Of a stretch of DNA of 64,000 nt, positions 1 to 13,785 are shown one piece after another. Made by a program: the position numbers and the translations under genes. Under the pieces are notes generated by a model. The model searched no databases and had not been told where the DNA came from. It saw only the letters and a program-made list of their open reading frames with translations. Position 1 is the stretch's first letter; each line of letters opens with the position of its first letter. Source of the DNA: Lithospermum erythrorhizon (taxonomy: Eukaryota; Streptophyta; Magnoliopsida; Boraginales; Boraginaceae); the NCBI GenBank assembly GCA_019722365.1, contig JADFUC010001453.1, forward strand, positions 434,001-498,000. Direction: 5' to 3'.

Positions 1-620
1 AAACATAATAATTATTTCGGTTTACAATAGAAAAAAAAAATACCCTTTAAAATAGACACGAGGCCTCAAGTTTATGATTTAACAACACAATTAACTCAAA
101 AAATCGAAATGATCTAATACACATTTCATACATGTATTTAAATCAAACATTTTGAAATATGAGTGATTTATCACCAAGTTTAGTCAGTCATATGATGAGC
201 TCAGCTTTTATCATATAAATCTCGATAATCAATAATTAATAATATATATAAAAAGAAATTCTTGAATAAGGGTTGTGTTCTTAGTTTCTTGTTTCACACT
301 ATTAATGACTAAATTATCCTTCTATCTAAAACTTAGGCAAAAATATAGTTTGATGAGATATATTATGAAAAGTATCACTATCTCCTATTAAGTAATATTT
401 AACATATTTTTATTTCCATATTGCCTATTTAAGCGATATTAATCACCTAAATTCTCTTCGTAATAAATAAATAATATTAAATTAATATTAGTAGGCTTAC
501 AATTTTCTTCCACTTATATGTCTTATTTGTAAATAATGTCATCAAATATTCTTCATAAAGAAATAAACGGATAATATTAGAGTATATTAATCATCGAACT
601 CTCTTTCTTATGTAATACAC
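1..620. other. AT-rich intergenic DNA, no gene seen
   Basis: Very AT-rich sequence with stop codons in all frames and no recognisable protein, RNA or repeat boundary. I see nothing to annotate here. Confidence 0.6.
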
Positions 621-1195
621 ATAGTGCTTTGTTGGTGGGCCGAGCGAGCAGGAAGCAGTCAGCTTCGGCCCGGTGACCGGCCCAGCCGATCCGAAATAGG
701 GCGGATCCGGTCGGATCAAATGTTGATCCGGGGATCCCCGGATCTGGACACAGTAACCCGAAACGGATACGGACCGAAGCCGGATCCGAATTGTTATTTT
801 TTTGTATTTTTGAATTTTTTGTATTATGTTTAACTATTTTTATTATTTTGAATTGTTAAATATCACTTTAATTAGTTGTTACGATTTTTTTGTATTAGGT
901 TTAATTATTTTCCTCATTTGAATTGTTAAATATGTTTAATTAGTGTATTTTCGTTTTTTTTGTATTTTCATATTGGATACAATTACGATGATTTCGGATC
1001 TGAGAGTTTTGGTTTAGGATATCAGGAATGGGAGTTTCGGATAATGCAGGACGGACAGTTACAGATAAACGATATTGGGCAGTTCGGTCCCGGTCGAAAT
1101 TTTTTGCCCGAATCTGGTTTGGTCGGTTCGGATGGACGAGACTTGAGCCGGTCGATTCGGATATTTGAAAAACTTGATCCGTTAGGATCATTTGA
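621..1195. repeat. GC-rich diverged repeat in two blocks
   Basis: Two GC-rich blocks (about 630-790 and 985-1190) rich in GATCCGG, TTCGG and CGGTC words lie abruptly in AT-rich DNA. They are separated by an AT-rich spacer that contains a 70-bp tandem duplication. The short open frames here are low-complexity and resemble no protein I know. Words of the CGGTTCGG type are common inside non-autonomous hAT elements, which is the best guess, but no terminal inverted repeats were found. Confidence 0.4.
815..950. repeat. 70-bp imperfect tandem duplication
   Basis: The motif GAATTGTTAAATAT occurs at 850 and again at 920. The surrounding TTTTTTGTATTA(T/G)GTTTAA context is repeated with the same 70-bp offset, giving two copies at about 815-884 and 885-950. 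Confidence 0.7.
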
Positions 1196-4100
1196 AAACT
1201 TGATCGTCATTGATCATACATACTACTAATTTCTTCGTATACTATTTGAGTAAAAATAATTACTTGTCTCTGGCGTTAATACTTTCATTGCCATCCTTTT
1301 AACCTCCTCCGTTAAACAACACCTTTCATTAGCTAAAAAAGACCATTGCCTCCTTAGCATTAATATATATTTTCTTTCCTTTTATTATTATTTTTCTTTT
1401 TGTCACCAGCTTTAATACCTTGTGTGTATTATTATTATTATTATTATTCTTCTTCTTATTATTATTTTGTATAATAATAATAGTAAAACACTATTATATA
1501 TAATAATACATTATTCGTTTGTTTCTCTTATATAGATTTCTACTCTTTTTAGAAGTAAAATATTCGCAGAAACATCAAACATATCATATTTCAATAAAAA
1601 TACTATAATCAAATAATTGTTCAATTTAATATTTAATCATTAAATCTATACTTCTCTAAAAATATTATACAATATGTATATAATAATTGTGTTCAAAATA
1701 CAAATAGTCAATAATAAAATTTCAATTTAAAATCATAAAGCAAGTAATAATATTACAAATATAACAATAATAATGGTACCACTATTTCTTGGAAAATTAT
1801 TTTTAGCGAGCTTTTTCATTATTTAAAGTAAGGGCGTTATAATGGGTTAGGCTTCTGACAGGCAGGGGGCCAGGCAAAAATGGTCAGTGGGTTTCAAATT
1901 TTATATTGTTGTGCTTTCCCAGCATACGGCGCGACAAAAGATTGATCCTTGATATCGAAGAAATATTTTGTAATAAGTGATGGATACATATTCAATAAAT
2001 ATTTTTATTAAATTAGTTTAATAATTATTTATTTAAACTTATCAAATAATTATTTTTATTAATGTCATTAAATAAAAAATAGTGAAGTATAATGTAATGA
2101 AAATACACTTTGTCTTACTAAAATATCAAATTTAGGTAATGATCCACTTTATTGACTTTTCTTTAAAAATAATAAAGAATGCAAAATTATAATAACATAT
2201 CAATAATACATAAACAATAAAAATTTATTTTCATAAGAATATGCAAACCATATCAACCAATAACATATTATACTCTAATGGTGAAAAGTAGCAACAATAA
2301 GAAATTGCCAAAAAAATTAACTATATAGTTTAAAATGCAACTCAAAAGAAAATATGTTTTAAGGGTTGAATATTCAATTTAAAAGTAGTTATGTCGATCT
2401 AGGTGGTCATTTAATATATAGTCTTTATTATTCTATCACTGATGGGATTCGAGTTAACAAAACTTCTTATGAAATATTATCACGAAAATTTACAATATAA
2501 ATAAAATAGTTGAATATAAATCTTTCTACAACATGATTAAATAAAATTGTGATAGTTCTATACTCCTTATTGAATTAGTTATTAAATTGAGTCAAAATTA
2601 TATTCTTAAGGCGATATTGAATTGTGAAATATTATAATGAATGAACATGTATTTTAATGACTTTTTCACTACAAATAAAGTTTCATTATCAACAAGTGAA
2701 GTACCAAAATCATTTTATTAATATTATCATTATGAATGAAATGTGTTAGATTGAACTAATTATCCGCTTCCTCGAAGTGTAATTGTATTTGATTGATTAT
2801 TTAAATAATATAATTTTGGATGTTAATCTTATTATTAAATTTATATGTTTTACTAAAAAATATTATTACATGATTGACATATAATATTTAAGTTTATAAA
2901 AATCATTATTTTTTGTTGAATATGTATTAAGAATATATATTAATAATTTAAGTAATATTACTTGAAATAAAATGTACTAAAAACAAACTTATTTATTACA
3001 AAAGGAGCAGATAAATTTAACAAAATTGATCTTATTGATTTTATAAAAAATGTAATCATAGTATTACATTGGCAATTTTCATAGTATATTTAAAGAATTA
3101 TTCATCGTGAGTATCGTGAAAAATAAAATGTGTCGAGAAAAAAAAATATGAGAAGGTGTCAGTTTACAGGTTCGAATGATTTTAAAATTAAATATAAAAA
3201 ATGTCTAAATATTTAGAGACATTAATTGTAGAATTATCATTTTATCTCCTTTATTAGTTTAATTCAAATGAAAAAATAAACTAAAGCACACTTAAACGGC
3301 CACTCTGGCTCATTTTTAGTTGTTTCATGATCATGCGCTCTGTCATTGAGTAAAGCAACAGTGAACAGTACATCTTTTTTTCTGATACAATTCCACTAAT
3401 CATAGCTTAATCATATCTATTTTGAGTCTCAATTATTTACGTTACTTAATCATGCCACAATGATTTACTGTTGACGAAAAGATAGAGATAATGGGTGTCA
3501 CTTTTCAGTCAATCCTCAATTACATCACTAAAGTTATTGCTTTGTTATATGCTCTATTAACCTGCTTAAGCTTTCTGTCTCTCCTTTTTCTTGCCCTTTT
3601 TTAGGGTTATAAATTCAAAGTGCCTTTATTCAAAAGTTAAAACTCTTTGAGAAATCCGCAATTAAAGAAAAACATAATACTATATCATGTAGATTAGATT
3701 AGTCCCTGAGAGTTCGTTTATTTCACTCGAACAATCTTAGATATTTAGGTGCATGATGAATTGATGATGAAATAAACGAAGGTGCCTCATCAAGTGAGGT
3801 TGGGTGAATAATGTTCAATTAAACTTTCTAATATTATACAATACAGAAGTATTTTGACAATACTCCCACATAGTCTATGTTCTTCTATCTATTGTAAATT
3901 AATTTAAAAATAAAATATATATGTATCATAATTTTTATCAATGTATATAACAAAGAATGTCATTCCAACGAGATAACAATATTTAGGGAGTCTGGCAGCA
4001 AAGAATGAAGAAGAAGATACTTTGAAGCTATTTTTTGTTCCTAGGATTTTTGTCCTTTAATAATGTTTTATTCTATTTTCCCTATTACAACTAGAGTATT

Positions 4101-7100
4101 TTTTTAAATTATTTACTTTCTCTCTGTCTCTACTTGGGACACACGCACGCGCACGAACTCTTCGGACTCTAAATTTTTTGGAGTAAATATCTTATGCAGA
4201 ATTTATGGCGGATCCATCTTAGAAGGGATGGAAATCAAACATAACCGGTTCATTGTCTACTTTGATTCATCATTAATTTTTATTAATCTTGTATATATTA
4301 AAATGAAATAGATATCATTCTTAAAAATGTATCATTATAAGATGAATACAAATATTTTTATAAAAAAAATGTATAATTATTCTATACATATAATTAATAT
4401 TGTAAAAAAATTGTTAAACAAATTGGTAAGTACTAAAACGCCAATATGCAATTACTTATTTGGTATAACAAGATCATAATGTATTAATTTTTAGTATAAA
4501 TCCATGTAATAATTAAGACCATATTAATGTCTCATTCAATTTTGTCGACTATCTTTATCATCCATTACAAAGGGTGAGGGGAGTATATAATGTGAAGTTT
4601 GGGAAGGGGGAGGTGGCATATATATTGAGTGAGTTGAGTCAGCCCCTACCCACATGCTCCCCATTCGTTACAGCTCATTGAATGGGTTCCCATTTCATTT
4701 TCTCCTTCAATTGATTTTAGTCACCCTTCAAAATCTGTTAGTATATATGTCAACGCTTCATTATTTCCTTTTGTTCTTACAGATTTTCTGGATTCGTGTT
4801 TAATTAATTGACAGATTCAACCGTTTGACATCAATAGTTTGATGTATTTTCTTCATAAAAATAATTAATTGAATGGCGTATATATAGAAAGGTCAATATC
4901 ATTTTATTACATTCGATTATATTTTCATAGATAATTTAATATATAAAAAATTGGGAATTTCATAATTGGTACTCCAAACTTTTGTATTTTACATGCACTA
5001 CTACTTAATCATCCGTTCATTTTATATGACACTTTATGTGAACTCACTTAAGAATAATAATGTCCAACTTTATTATTTAAAACTTAATTAAAAAAATACT
5101 CCGTAATAAATAAAACATTTGTTATGATATTGAGGGTGTGTGTTAACATATGACCCAAACTCCATTTTAGAGTTCCAAATTGTAGACGGGTCATTTAACT
5201 AAATGAATTCATATCAAATCTATTGAGGTCATATTAACAAAATATACTCTAATTTGAATTACTATAGGTTTTTGTTTTTGTTTACGTCAGTTTAGCATAC
5301 TCAGTTATCGAGTTTACTTGAGCGAGCATATATTATCTCAAATTTTACATCTACGACAAATATACTCATGAAAAATGATAATTAGAAAAAAATGATCGAA
5401 ATATGTTTATTTTTATTATGGACTTACATCTCCGCCCATATTGGAAAAAATATAGCCACTTGAAACCTAGGGTATGGTGTTGTGTGCCTTCTGTCTCGAA
5501 ATCGAAATGGACAACTAAAACGATTTCAGTGTATGATTGAGCAGATAGAGTGACAATAATTTTGATCTTCAAGTTACCACTTAAATACTTAATTATAGTG
5601 TGAACAATTGGATCGTATAATGAATGTCTATATATGAGTATCACGAATATATGAATAATTGTTCATCATATGCACGATTTGATGCTTCAATTTATTTATA
5701 TCTTTGTGAAATTTCATCCATGATTGAGCATATATGAACAAAAAGTACTTGATGTATCAATATCTAACAATATCCATTTGTGTATAAGTGTATTGCCAAA
5801 TTTAAGACAGGGTTATGTCTTCTGGATGTTCGAGGTAGAAATTGAAAGGAGGTTCAGAGTTATATTGACTTCCCCCATTTGTTGCTGAGAGATTTCTCTT
5901 ATATTGAAAGTGTTTGTGAACTATAAAAAACAGAGCCTAACTAGAGGTTACACATGTATCGTAACTAAGAACATATATAATTACATGCTCGTTGGATAAA
6001 TCATATAAGTAAGATATTTGATAAATGCTGATTCGTATAAAATATGGGCGTTTAAGGCGTTTAATTTAACTTAATTTAGTGTCTGCTTGTTAAATGCGAT
6101 ATTTGTGAAGAATGATTCACATCTTCCTACTTGAATTAAAATGAAAATCTGATTATCGCTATAATATTTATATTACATGTAGCTTGCAAATGAGACGCAT
6201 TCAACTGAACATACATACCTGCTTGAAAATGAAATTATAAAAAATCTTTACCAGGTACTTTTACCAGCACCTGCATTTTTATAATCATAGGTAGAAGATC
6301 AGAGTTTAACTGATCAGATTGCTGTAGCCCAAAACACAGTGGTCCACATTCTATTGATCCTTGAATGGAATGAAACAAGAATGTCAAAATCCAATTAATC
6401 AATGCAATCTGTTTCCTGCCTGATTTTAGCTAACCCTTATGTCCATGTCACTTTCAAGTTTCGAGATGTATATTTTATTTTATACAGTTGCGTCTTTCTG
6501 GAATAATGAGCGAGCATTAACCTAATCGGTGTTGGTTGAAGTATTTTCTTTTAAAAAATCATCACATGAGTGAGAACTTGCTTGTTGTTTTTAACCGGAA
6601 AAAAAAAAATCAAAAGAAAATCTTATTACGGATCGTGAATCGCTTGATTGATAATGAAGAGAGAAGATATGCGATGAAGGAAAAAAAAGAAGCGAGGATA
6701 GAAACCGATTGAATAATAAAATGACGAGAGGCCGAGGCGAGCTGAGAAAAGGCAGCGGAGACAAGGTACAATTATGTTTTGATAAATTTTGAAGACAAAA
6801 GCTTTGATACATGAGTGCAGCTAAAAAGGGCAAAAGTGAAGAATTTTTTAAAAAAAGTTCCACCTGACGCAATATGATGACAACTTTCGGGTGCATCGAA
6901 CTAGCAGGTTCCTTTTACTACTACATACAAGCAAGCAGAAAGCGAATTGATAGTTATGCCGGTAATATTATGTCAATCGATTCGGCGGAATGGAAGCAGT
7001 TAAATAATAAAATGTTAGGAGAAGCACAAACGGGTAACTATAAAGTGAAGTCGAGAATTGGTGGGTAAAGGCGGATACAAAGTTTAATTATGCTTTCAAT

Positions 7101-7700
7101 AAAAATTTGAAGAATTAAACTTTACGATAATGCGAATGCAATATATAATTAAAAACAAAATAAAAATAAAATAGGTAATATCCATACTGTGTAGTATTTA
7201 TCATGAAAGGTTGGTGCTCTGATAGGTGAAAAAGGATTTAAGTAATTTTTTGTAACACAAAGTTCAAATATGTAACCAAAATTATCTACTTATGAAACAC
7301 CAAGAAGTAGGTCGATAGTAATGTCGGTAATATTCTTAATGTCAATCGGTGCTTTTTCTACGAGAAATATTTGATCTTTTTCTTGAATGTCTGTCGAAAA
7401 TGGTACAGTATTTATTTATTTTTATAAAAAAATTAAATAAACCGAGAAAGGTGGGCATCATTATTATCTTCTTCGTTTAAAATCGAAATATATCAGAAGA
7501 TGGAATTGCTTGATTTTCTTCATATAAAATAAAAGAAAGAAAAAATTTTTTCCTTGGGAAGGCGATCACCATGGCTTGCACGCACATTCTCTCTTTTATA
7601 CTACCTATGTAATGTAATGTAATTGATGATTAAAGCGAAGTAATTAATCAGAAACAGAGTAAGTTGGTGTGTTTAGAAAAGAGTAAGTTGTATTCCTATT
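1196..7700. other. Long AT-rich intergenic region without a supportable gene
   Basis: No exon-like open frame with a recognisable protein was found. It holds an (ATT)n/(CTT)n microsatellite near 1427-1480. At 4570-4680 there is a short promoter-like stretch (TATATAATG and a C-rich patch), but no coding frame follows it. The open frames at 5366-5644 and 6591-6896 (minus strand) are AT- or T-rich and unlike any family I know. Confidence 0.5.
1427..1500. repeat. ATT/CTT microsatellite
   Basis: A run of about eight ATT units, then CTT and ATT units, then TAATAATAATA on the same strand, so the region can fold on itself weakly. Confidence 0.8.
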
Positions 7701-8061
7701 TATACAAAAAAAACATTCACTCACATCATTCTTTTCATTTGCTTTGCTATTTTAATGTCAACATAACTATGTGTGAATATGTTGTCAATTGCTTCCTTCT
7801 CCTCCAAAAATCAAACCCCTAATTCCCCATCCTCCACCCCGGCCAATTTCTCCCCCGAATTCATGCCCCAACTTCTTCCCCCAAATCAAACCCCTAATTT
7901 TTCCTTTCAAAGAAAACCCCTAATTTCGCTGCAATTCTCCACTCGCCTAATTGCATGTCCGTTTTCTATGGGATTTTATTGCCCAATTTGTGTGCGTGTA
8001 CTCTCAAATTGAACGTTTTTATGTTATATGTTTATTAAAATGAGTTAATTATGGACATATT

Positions 8062-8420
8062 ATATATATAGGAAAACACTTGGATTCGAGTCATGGAATA
8101 TGGATTCGGCGTCACGAGTAAATTCGTATTGAAGTGGTTTTAAAGTTAGCGTCACTGATCGGTTGAGTGGCGTTCGCGATTAACTTTGCCATGAATTCCA
8201 TTAATATGAGGCATAGAAATCCCAGTGTGGCCGGTTTCACACTTTAGGAAAACACTTGGATATTCTATTGCTATCCTCTCACACGTGGGGGTAACTGATG
8301 TGGCTGGATCTTATTGGATATTTGGTGAACGAGGTTGCACACAGCACGTGGGATCTCCAGGATTAGTTAGATGGGGGCATCAGATGTGATTCACACCGCC
8401 CATCTGGCTGTTCTGTTCTT
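8062..8420. promoter_or_regulatory. Promoter-like patch with two G-boxes and a repeated 14-mer
   Basis: The 14-mer GGAAAACACTTGGA occurs at about 8071 and 8247. Two CACGTG G-box cores, both followed by GG, lie near 8284 and 8345. The patch is less AT-rich than its surroundings. No clear coding region follows downstream, so it may be a displaced or repeat-borne promoter. Seen: the motifs. Inferred: any regulatory function. Confidence 0.25.
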
Positions 8421-11400
8421 CTATGTTGTTCTATTTGCTTCTAATTGTATATGAGCATATATTATTTTGGTTAATGCCTTAAAATTTAATAAGCAATTAA
8501 GGAAATGAAGAGTAGGATACGCAAAGATTGTTTTAATTGCTCAATAATTAAGCAATGGTTTTGAGAGTTGCCAATTCTAAATCGTTGCAGTTAGGCAATA
8601 ATAAGTGACCTCAAATTCCATTTTTGGTGCTTAGAGAATTGTTACCTAGACTTGTACAACATTGTCATAACGTTGATGTCATTTATATCAATCAAAGTTT
8701 GACAACAAAGACGTGTGAAGGAACCAAACAAGACATTCAATTTGGGATTTCCGTATACATGCACGCACAATGGCATGGGATTGTCAACCCCTTGGGAGTT
8801 GGGACTGGGATGAGTCATTTTCTGGTCCTTAAGGATAAAACACCACTTCCCAAAACTTAAAGTTCAATATCTCTATATATTAGATTCATCATCAATTGGT
8901 GACAAATCTTAAATCAAAATAAAGAAATATATAAACATTAAAATTGTTAAATAAATCATTATTGAGCGGGAGATAATTATTATATTTTGTGTAAAATAAT
9001 TTATAAGTATATGATAAACTTAAATTTTTTTAACATTGAGAGATCTTTGTCCTTCTTGATTTATTTCAAGGCCAGTCACTTGCACCAACATATCCTAGAA
9101 AATATAGTCCCCAAGCTGGATAATGTTCATGTGAAGATAGTGAAATATTGTACATATTGCAGCAGGGAGACATGCTGTTTAATCAAACAAGACATGTGGC
9201 TTAACAACTTTAAATCTGCCATTGCTATCATCAGTTCCTATCCAAAATGAATTCTACGCTCCCAATCAATTCAAGATACATAAATAGTATCCTTCATATA
9301 AATTGGGAAAATTACTGGAGTATTTACAATCAAGAGACATTGAAACAAGGCCAGCCCACTTAAAATTGTGTTTAGAACCACAATGCTCACCATGGACATA
9401 TATCAACCTAGGACATCCCACTGTAATGGGTTGACAGCCTCTTTACAAGACTTACTGTGACATGACATAACAATATATTAGACCCAGGTCCAATAGCTAC
9501 CACTACATGACTACATCCATGATTTGCAATTTCTAATCTGTTTTCTTTCAATATTCAGTAACAAACGGTGGGTGCTTGATGGCGACCACCTGGTTGTACG
9601 TCTACTTCTCTGGATTTTTATTAAATTCTGTGGTTTTATTTTTAAAATAGTTGTAGTCTAGTAATAATTATCTTCGTTTGATATCTTTTGGCTACTTTTA
9701 TTGGATTTGTCGGTAATTAATGATATAATTTCAATTGGTGATATTTTATATTTTCAACAATACACATTTTGACTACTTTTAGTTTTTAATAGTTGTGCAA
9801 AGTTTGAATGACAACGAAACAAAAAAATGAGATGAAGTATTCTTTGTAGTTATTGGCTTATTTGCGGAGGTGAAATGGTTTGAAAATGATTGTGAATTAT
9901 GTATTATGTTGATTAAAAATTACAAACAATGGTGCCAGACTGCTAGAATAAAGCATTCTAAAATGGATTCAAAACTGAGTTCTTTTTAGGATGAGGCCTA
10001 ATCACCTTCTGTTAAAAACAATTTAGACCCTCCCAAAGCCATCTTCTATAAAGTAGTTTCCATTGTTTCTACTCAAATTTCAGACAATACTATGTGCTTA
10101 GGTAGTTTGAGGACATGGGAGGTCGGTGGAGATTGAACATTCAATGATATTTTAAAGGAAAGAATGAGTGTGATTGGTGGCGAAGAAGATGAAGAGGAGG
10201 AAGTGGAGATGAAATGAGATGGGATCAATATTAACGTAGAAAATACCGTATGATAATAGTGTATGATTTTTAAAAGATTAAATGGCAAGGCAAAATAGCT
10301 TTTACTTTTATCACGAGCATGGATGAAAGTTTGTCATAATCACTGATTGTCACCATAAATAATTTTAGCACTTGATGCTTAAAGTTTTGAAAGGGTGTTT
10401 GTTAAATATATTAATTAGGTACTTAATTTATTGGATTTTAGACACGTTAATAAATTATTCACTTATTAAATTCTTAAAATTTTGGATTAAATTTTTCTAC
10501 TTATTTTTCTCCTCTTAAAAAAATTTATAAATGATAAAATAAAGATTCATCTTCCATAATAAGGCAGAATTTTTTATTGGCATTTAAACTTGATCTTCAT
10601 TATTAGTATTATTATTATTTATTATTATTATTGTATATTATAATAATAATAATAAAATAATAATAATAATAATAATAATATTGAAAGCTTAAGTTTTGAT
10701 CGTTATTATTAGCTTAAGTTTTCAATTGCCAATTTTTAAATTTAACAAGAGATTCTAAGTTCCTAACCCATAATTCCGAAAATCGGACATCACTTAAGCC
10801 AAGCTAAAATAATATTTATTCCGTAACGTGATAGAGAATGTCTCTCGATAAGTCCGTGATCCAAGGTTGTACCATGTCACTGACACACTACACGTGTACA
10901 CACTCTCCCAATGTTTTTGGACAATACTCTTCATTTTTCATCATGAAAGCATTTGTTCTTCCCAAAAGAATAACCCATTAACCAATATTTTATTCTTATG
11001 CATAACATTTGATATTTTGTCACACCCTAGCAATAAAGTTGTGACATCAATAATCAATTTAATTCTCCAAACTGAAACGTATTTGATTCTTCAAAGAAGC
11101 ATTAATACATACCTTGACCAATATTAATTAGCCAAATTACATAGAAACGAAGAATTCACAACACCCCTTATCTTATTTTTCTTCCTTCAAATGTTCTAGG
11201 AGGCAACTTTAGCCTATGTTTATAAAGGGTTATTATTCTTCACTCATGATGTGTGTTGCTTTATTCCAAAATCTGGGAATTTGATGGTGGTTTTGTTGTT
11301 TTCTGGTTTATGTGAAAACAAATATTGGTATGCTTGGTTCTAGCTCATCACTTAGATTTCCACATTTTCTATTGTGATTTGCTTAAAAAAGGTTACTGCA

Positions 11401-11500
11401 AAAATCAAAATAATCACTTTTCTTGGATTTGGGTAGCTGTAATTATTATACGTATTTTACATGCCTGCTCACTTTTATCATTCTGCTTGGTACATCTTAC
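8421..11500. other. AT-rich intergenic DNA
   Basis: No supportable gene. The open frames at 8624-8860 and 8987-9250 have no recognisable motif and no plausible splice partners. A long (TTA)n/(TAA)n stretch is annotated separately. Confidence 0.45.
10597..10683. repeat. Self-complementary TTA/TAA microsatellite
   Basis: ATTATT units in the first half switch to AATAAT units in the second around TTGTATATTATAA, which makes a long imperfect palindrome that could form a hairpin. Confidence 0.8.
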
Positions 11501-11536
11501 TGATTCAGAGACATATATTGGAATTAGGTGTTGTTT

Positions 11537-11654
11537 CCTTACTCGTTAACTGGGATTTATCGAGGTCCAAAAGGAGTTGTGCATCCTTACTCGCTAACTG
11601 GGATTTTTCGGGGTCCAAAAGGAGTTGTGCACCCTTACTCGTTAACTGGGATTT
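11537..11654 (+). repeat. 48-bp tandem repeat, 2.5 copies, in gene leader
   Basis: Units start at 11537, 11585 and 11633, each beginning CCTTACTCG(T/C)TAACTGGGA. The first two share the end AAAAGGAGTTGTGCA and differ at only a few bases. The third stops after about 22 bp. The array ends about 35 bp before the start codon of the BC10-like gene, so it lies in its 5' leader or proximal promoter. Confidence 0.85.
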
Positions 11655-11687
11655 GTATTTGAATAGTTTGGGGTAGAGAAAGAAAAG

Positions 11688-13609
11688 ATGCAATCAAGGG
11701 TTGGAAGTAGTGGTAATTTGGAGGAAGGGAAAGATTCTGTCGTTAGAAATGCAAGCCAGTCTAAGCCTTTGTCATTGAAGCTTTTTATGTTTCTGCTGGT
11801 TTTTCTGGTTGTAGGGTTTGTTTTTTCTGCAGTTAGTATGTATACAATTAGGTATTTTGGGTTGCATAATGTAGTTCAGATAGCTCAATCAAGATTCCAG
11901 CCTTGCTTTCAAAGACCAGTGAGTTTGGAGGGTTTGATTAGTCCTTCATCAAACGCGTGGCATGGCATGAATGATTCGGAGCTTTTTTGGCGCTCTTCAC
12001 TTGTTCCAAAGGTTAAAAATTATCCTTTTAAGAGAACTCCTAAGATTGCATTTATGTTCTTGGCCAGAGGACCTTTGCCGATGGCTCCTTTATGGGAGAA
12101 GTTTTTTAAGGGGAATGAGGATCTTTATTCAATCTATATTCATTCATTGCCATCATATAAGCCGGATTTTCCACAGTCGTCGGTTTTCTATGAGAGGAAC
12201 ATTCCAAGTCAGGTATTGACATGAACACCAATTTTACTTATGTTTTAATTATAGATAGGCCATAACTTTTTTTCAACATGTTGACATATGAAATCTTATC
12301 AAGTTTCTATTGATGGATTAGAAGATTTATTCCTGTTGTTTAATATCTCTAGTCTTTTGAGATTGTAAAATTATCGAGTTTTCTTTTGGTGTGACATTAT
12401 GCATGGCTCCTAGAAAAATAGTTGTAATAAACAGTATTCATATCTTTAGCAAAAAATGAAACGTAATTAGGCTTGTACTGGATTTTTTGCTCAGACTAGT
12501 TTGTTGTAGACAAGATTTGTCAAGGTCTACTGCCATTAAGAATACCCTGTATTCCATAATGCAACTAAGTTGTAATTCTTTTCTAATGTTATTAATCAAG
12601 GAGCAAACATGAAAACCGGACCTCAATAATGTAATATCAAAATCAAGTAACATAAACATCATATCTTTTTGGTATAAGAATATTGACTAAATGCAGTGTC
12701 GTTAACTGAAGAAAATCCTCATCCTCAATATCTGTGCCTGAAATATCTATATTTTGGATGTTATTAACATGACCAAACTGGTGAAATGCATTTCTTATTA
12801 CCACCCTCAGTTAACTGGATCATGCACAAGATTCCTGGTTCTTGAATAGAGGGAGTATGGAGTAGTGGCTGGATTATTTCAATCAGTCCTTTCTAACGTA
12901 GTAACTATAAGTTGACATCTAACAATAAAAAATCAATGTTCTTTTGTAATCTGTTTTTCCTATTGTTGTTTTGTAGGCTGTAGAGTGGGGGAGGATGAGC
13001 ATGTGTGATGCTGAAAGACGGCTCCTTTCTAATGCATTGCTAGATATCTCAAATGAATGGTTTGTCCTGTTATCAGAGTCATGCATTCCTCTCCTCAACT
13101 TCAAAATCGTTTACCATTACATAGCAAAATCAAGGTATAGTTTTATGGGAGCATTTGACGAACCAGGACCCTTTGGAAGAGGAAGGTACCATGATAGGAT
13201 GTCACCCGAGGTAAAAAAAAGCCAGTGGCGTAAAGGGTCCCAATGGTTTGAAGTTAACAGGAAACTGGCAGTTGATATAATTTCTGACGCACATTACTAC
13301 CCTAAGTTTGAGAAGTTCTGCAGACCAGCGTGTTATGTGGACGAACATTACTTTCCAACCATGTTGAGCATTGAGTCTCCTCAACTCTTGGCAAACAGGA
13401 CCACTACATATGTGGACTGGTCAAGGGGAGGCGCTCACCCTGCTACATTTGGGAAGGCTGATATTACAGAGCATTTGTTCAAGCGAATCTCCGGTCGATG
13501 CACTTATAATGATCAGCCAACTACACATTGTTTCCTTTTTGCACGAAAGTTTTCTCCTAATGCATTAGCACCATTGTTAGAAAATTCTTCTAAATTCTTA
13601 GGTTTCTAA
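11688..13609 (+). CDS. BC10-like glycosyltransferase (core-2/I-branching GlcNAc transferase family, GT14-like)
   Basis: Two coding exons, 11688-12212 and 12977-13609, joined in phase 0 across a GT-AG intron (AG/GTATTG ... TTGTAG/GCT), give a 385-residue protein. The start has a short cytosolic tail, then a membrane segment at about residues 31-52, as expected for a type II Golgi protein. The catalytic region begins with PKIAFMFLARGPLP (118-131) and continues through AVEWGRMSMCDAERRLL at the exon joint and FVLLSESCIPLLNF, DEHYFPT and the WSRGGAHP block. Known for the family: plant members related to rice BRITTLE CULM 10 are Golgi enzymes that affect wall polysaccharides and arabinogalactan proteins; the exact donor and acceptor are not settled. 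All the family blocks I looked for are present and the frame is intact. An AATAAA at 13780 suits the 3' end. A degraded partial copy lies 0.5 kb downstream. Confidence 0.92.
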
Positions 13610-13779
13610 AAAGGATCAGGTTCTGATAACAAGTTTAGAGTATAAATGGAGGCATATCAGTGTGAAAGAAATGTTCTTCTTTAGAACCTTGGAGTAAGCC
13701 TTACTACATCGGGTTAGGGAGCTTTGTAGTCAGAACTTATTACACTCTTTTGTAGATTGACCCTTTCAGAATTTGTATG

Positions 13780-13785
13780 AATAAA
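13780..13785 (+). terminator. Possible poly(A) signal of the BC10-like gene
   Basis: AATAAA about 170 bp after the stop codon, in a suitable AT-rich 3' region. Confidence 0.5.

Noticed and set aside
6591..7068. Open frames on both strands near 6.6-7.1 kb
   Set aside because: The minus frame is Phe/Leu/Ser-rich from purine-rich DNA, the plus frame has no motif, and neither has splice partners or promoter signals.
8624..9250. Two consecutive plus-strand open frames (78 and 87 codons)
   Set aside because: They match no known domain and their joint has no convincing GT-AG pair. Likely chance frames.
11537..11654. CRISPR-like direct repeats
   Set aside because: Units are contiguous with no spacers, in a plant genome, beside a eukaryotic gene. 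It is a simple tandem repeat.
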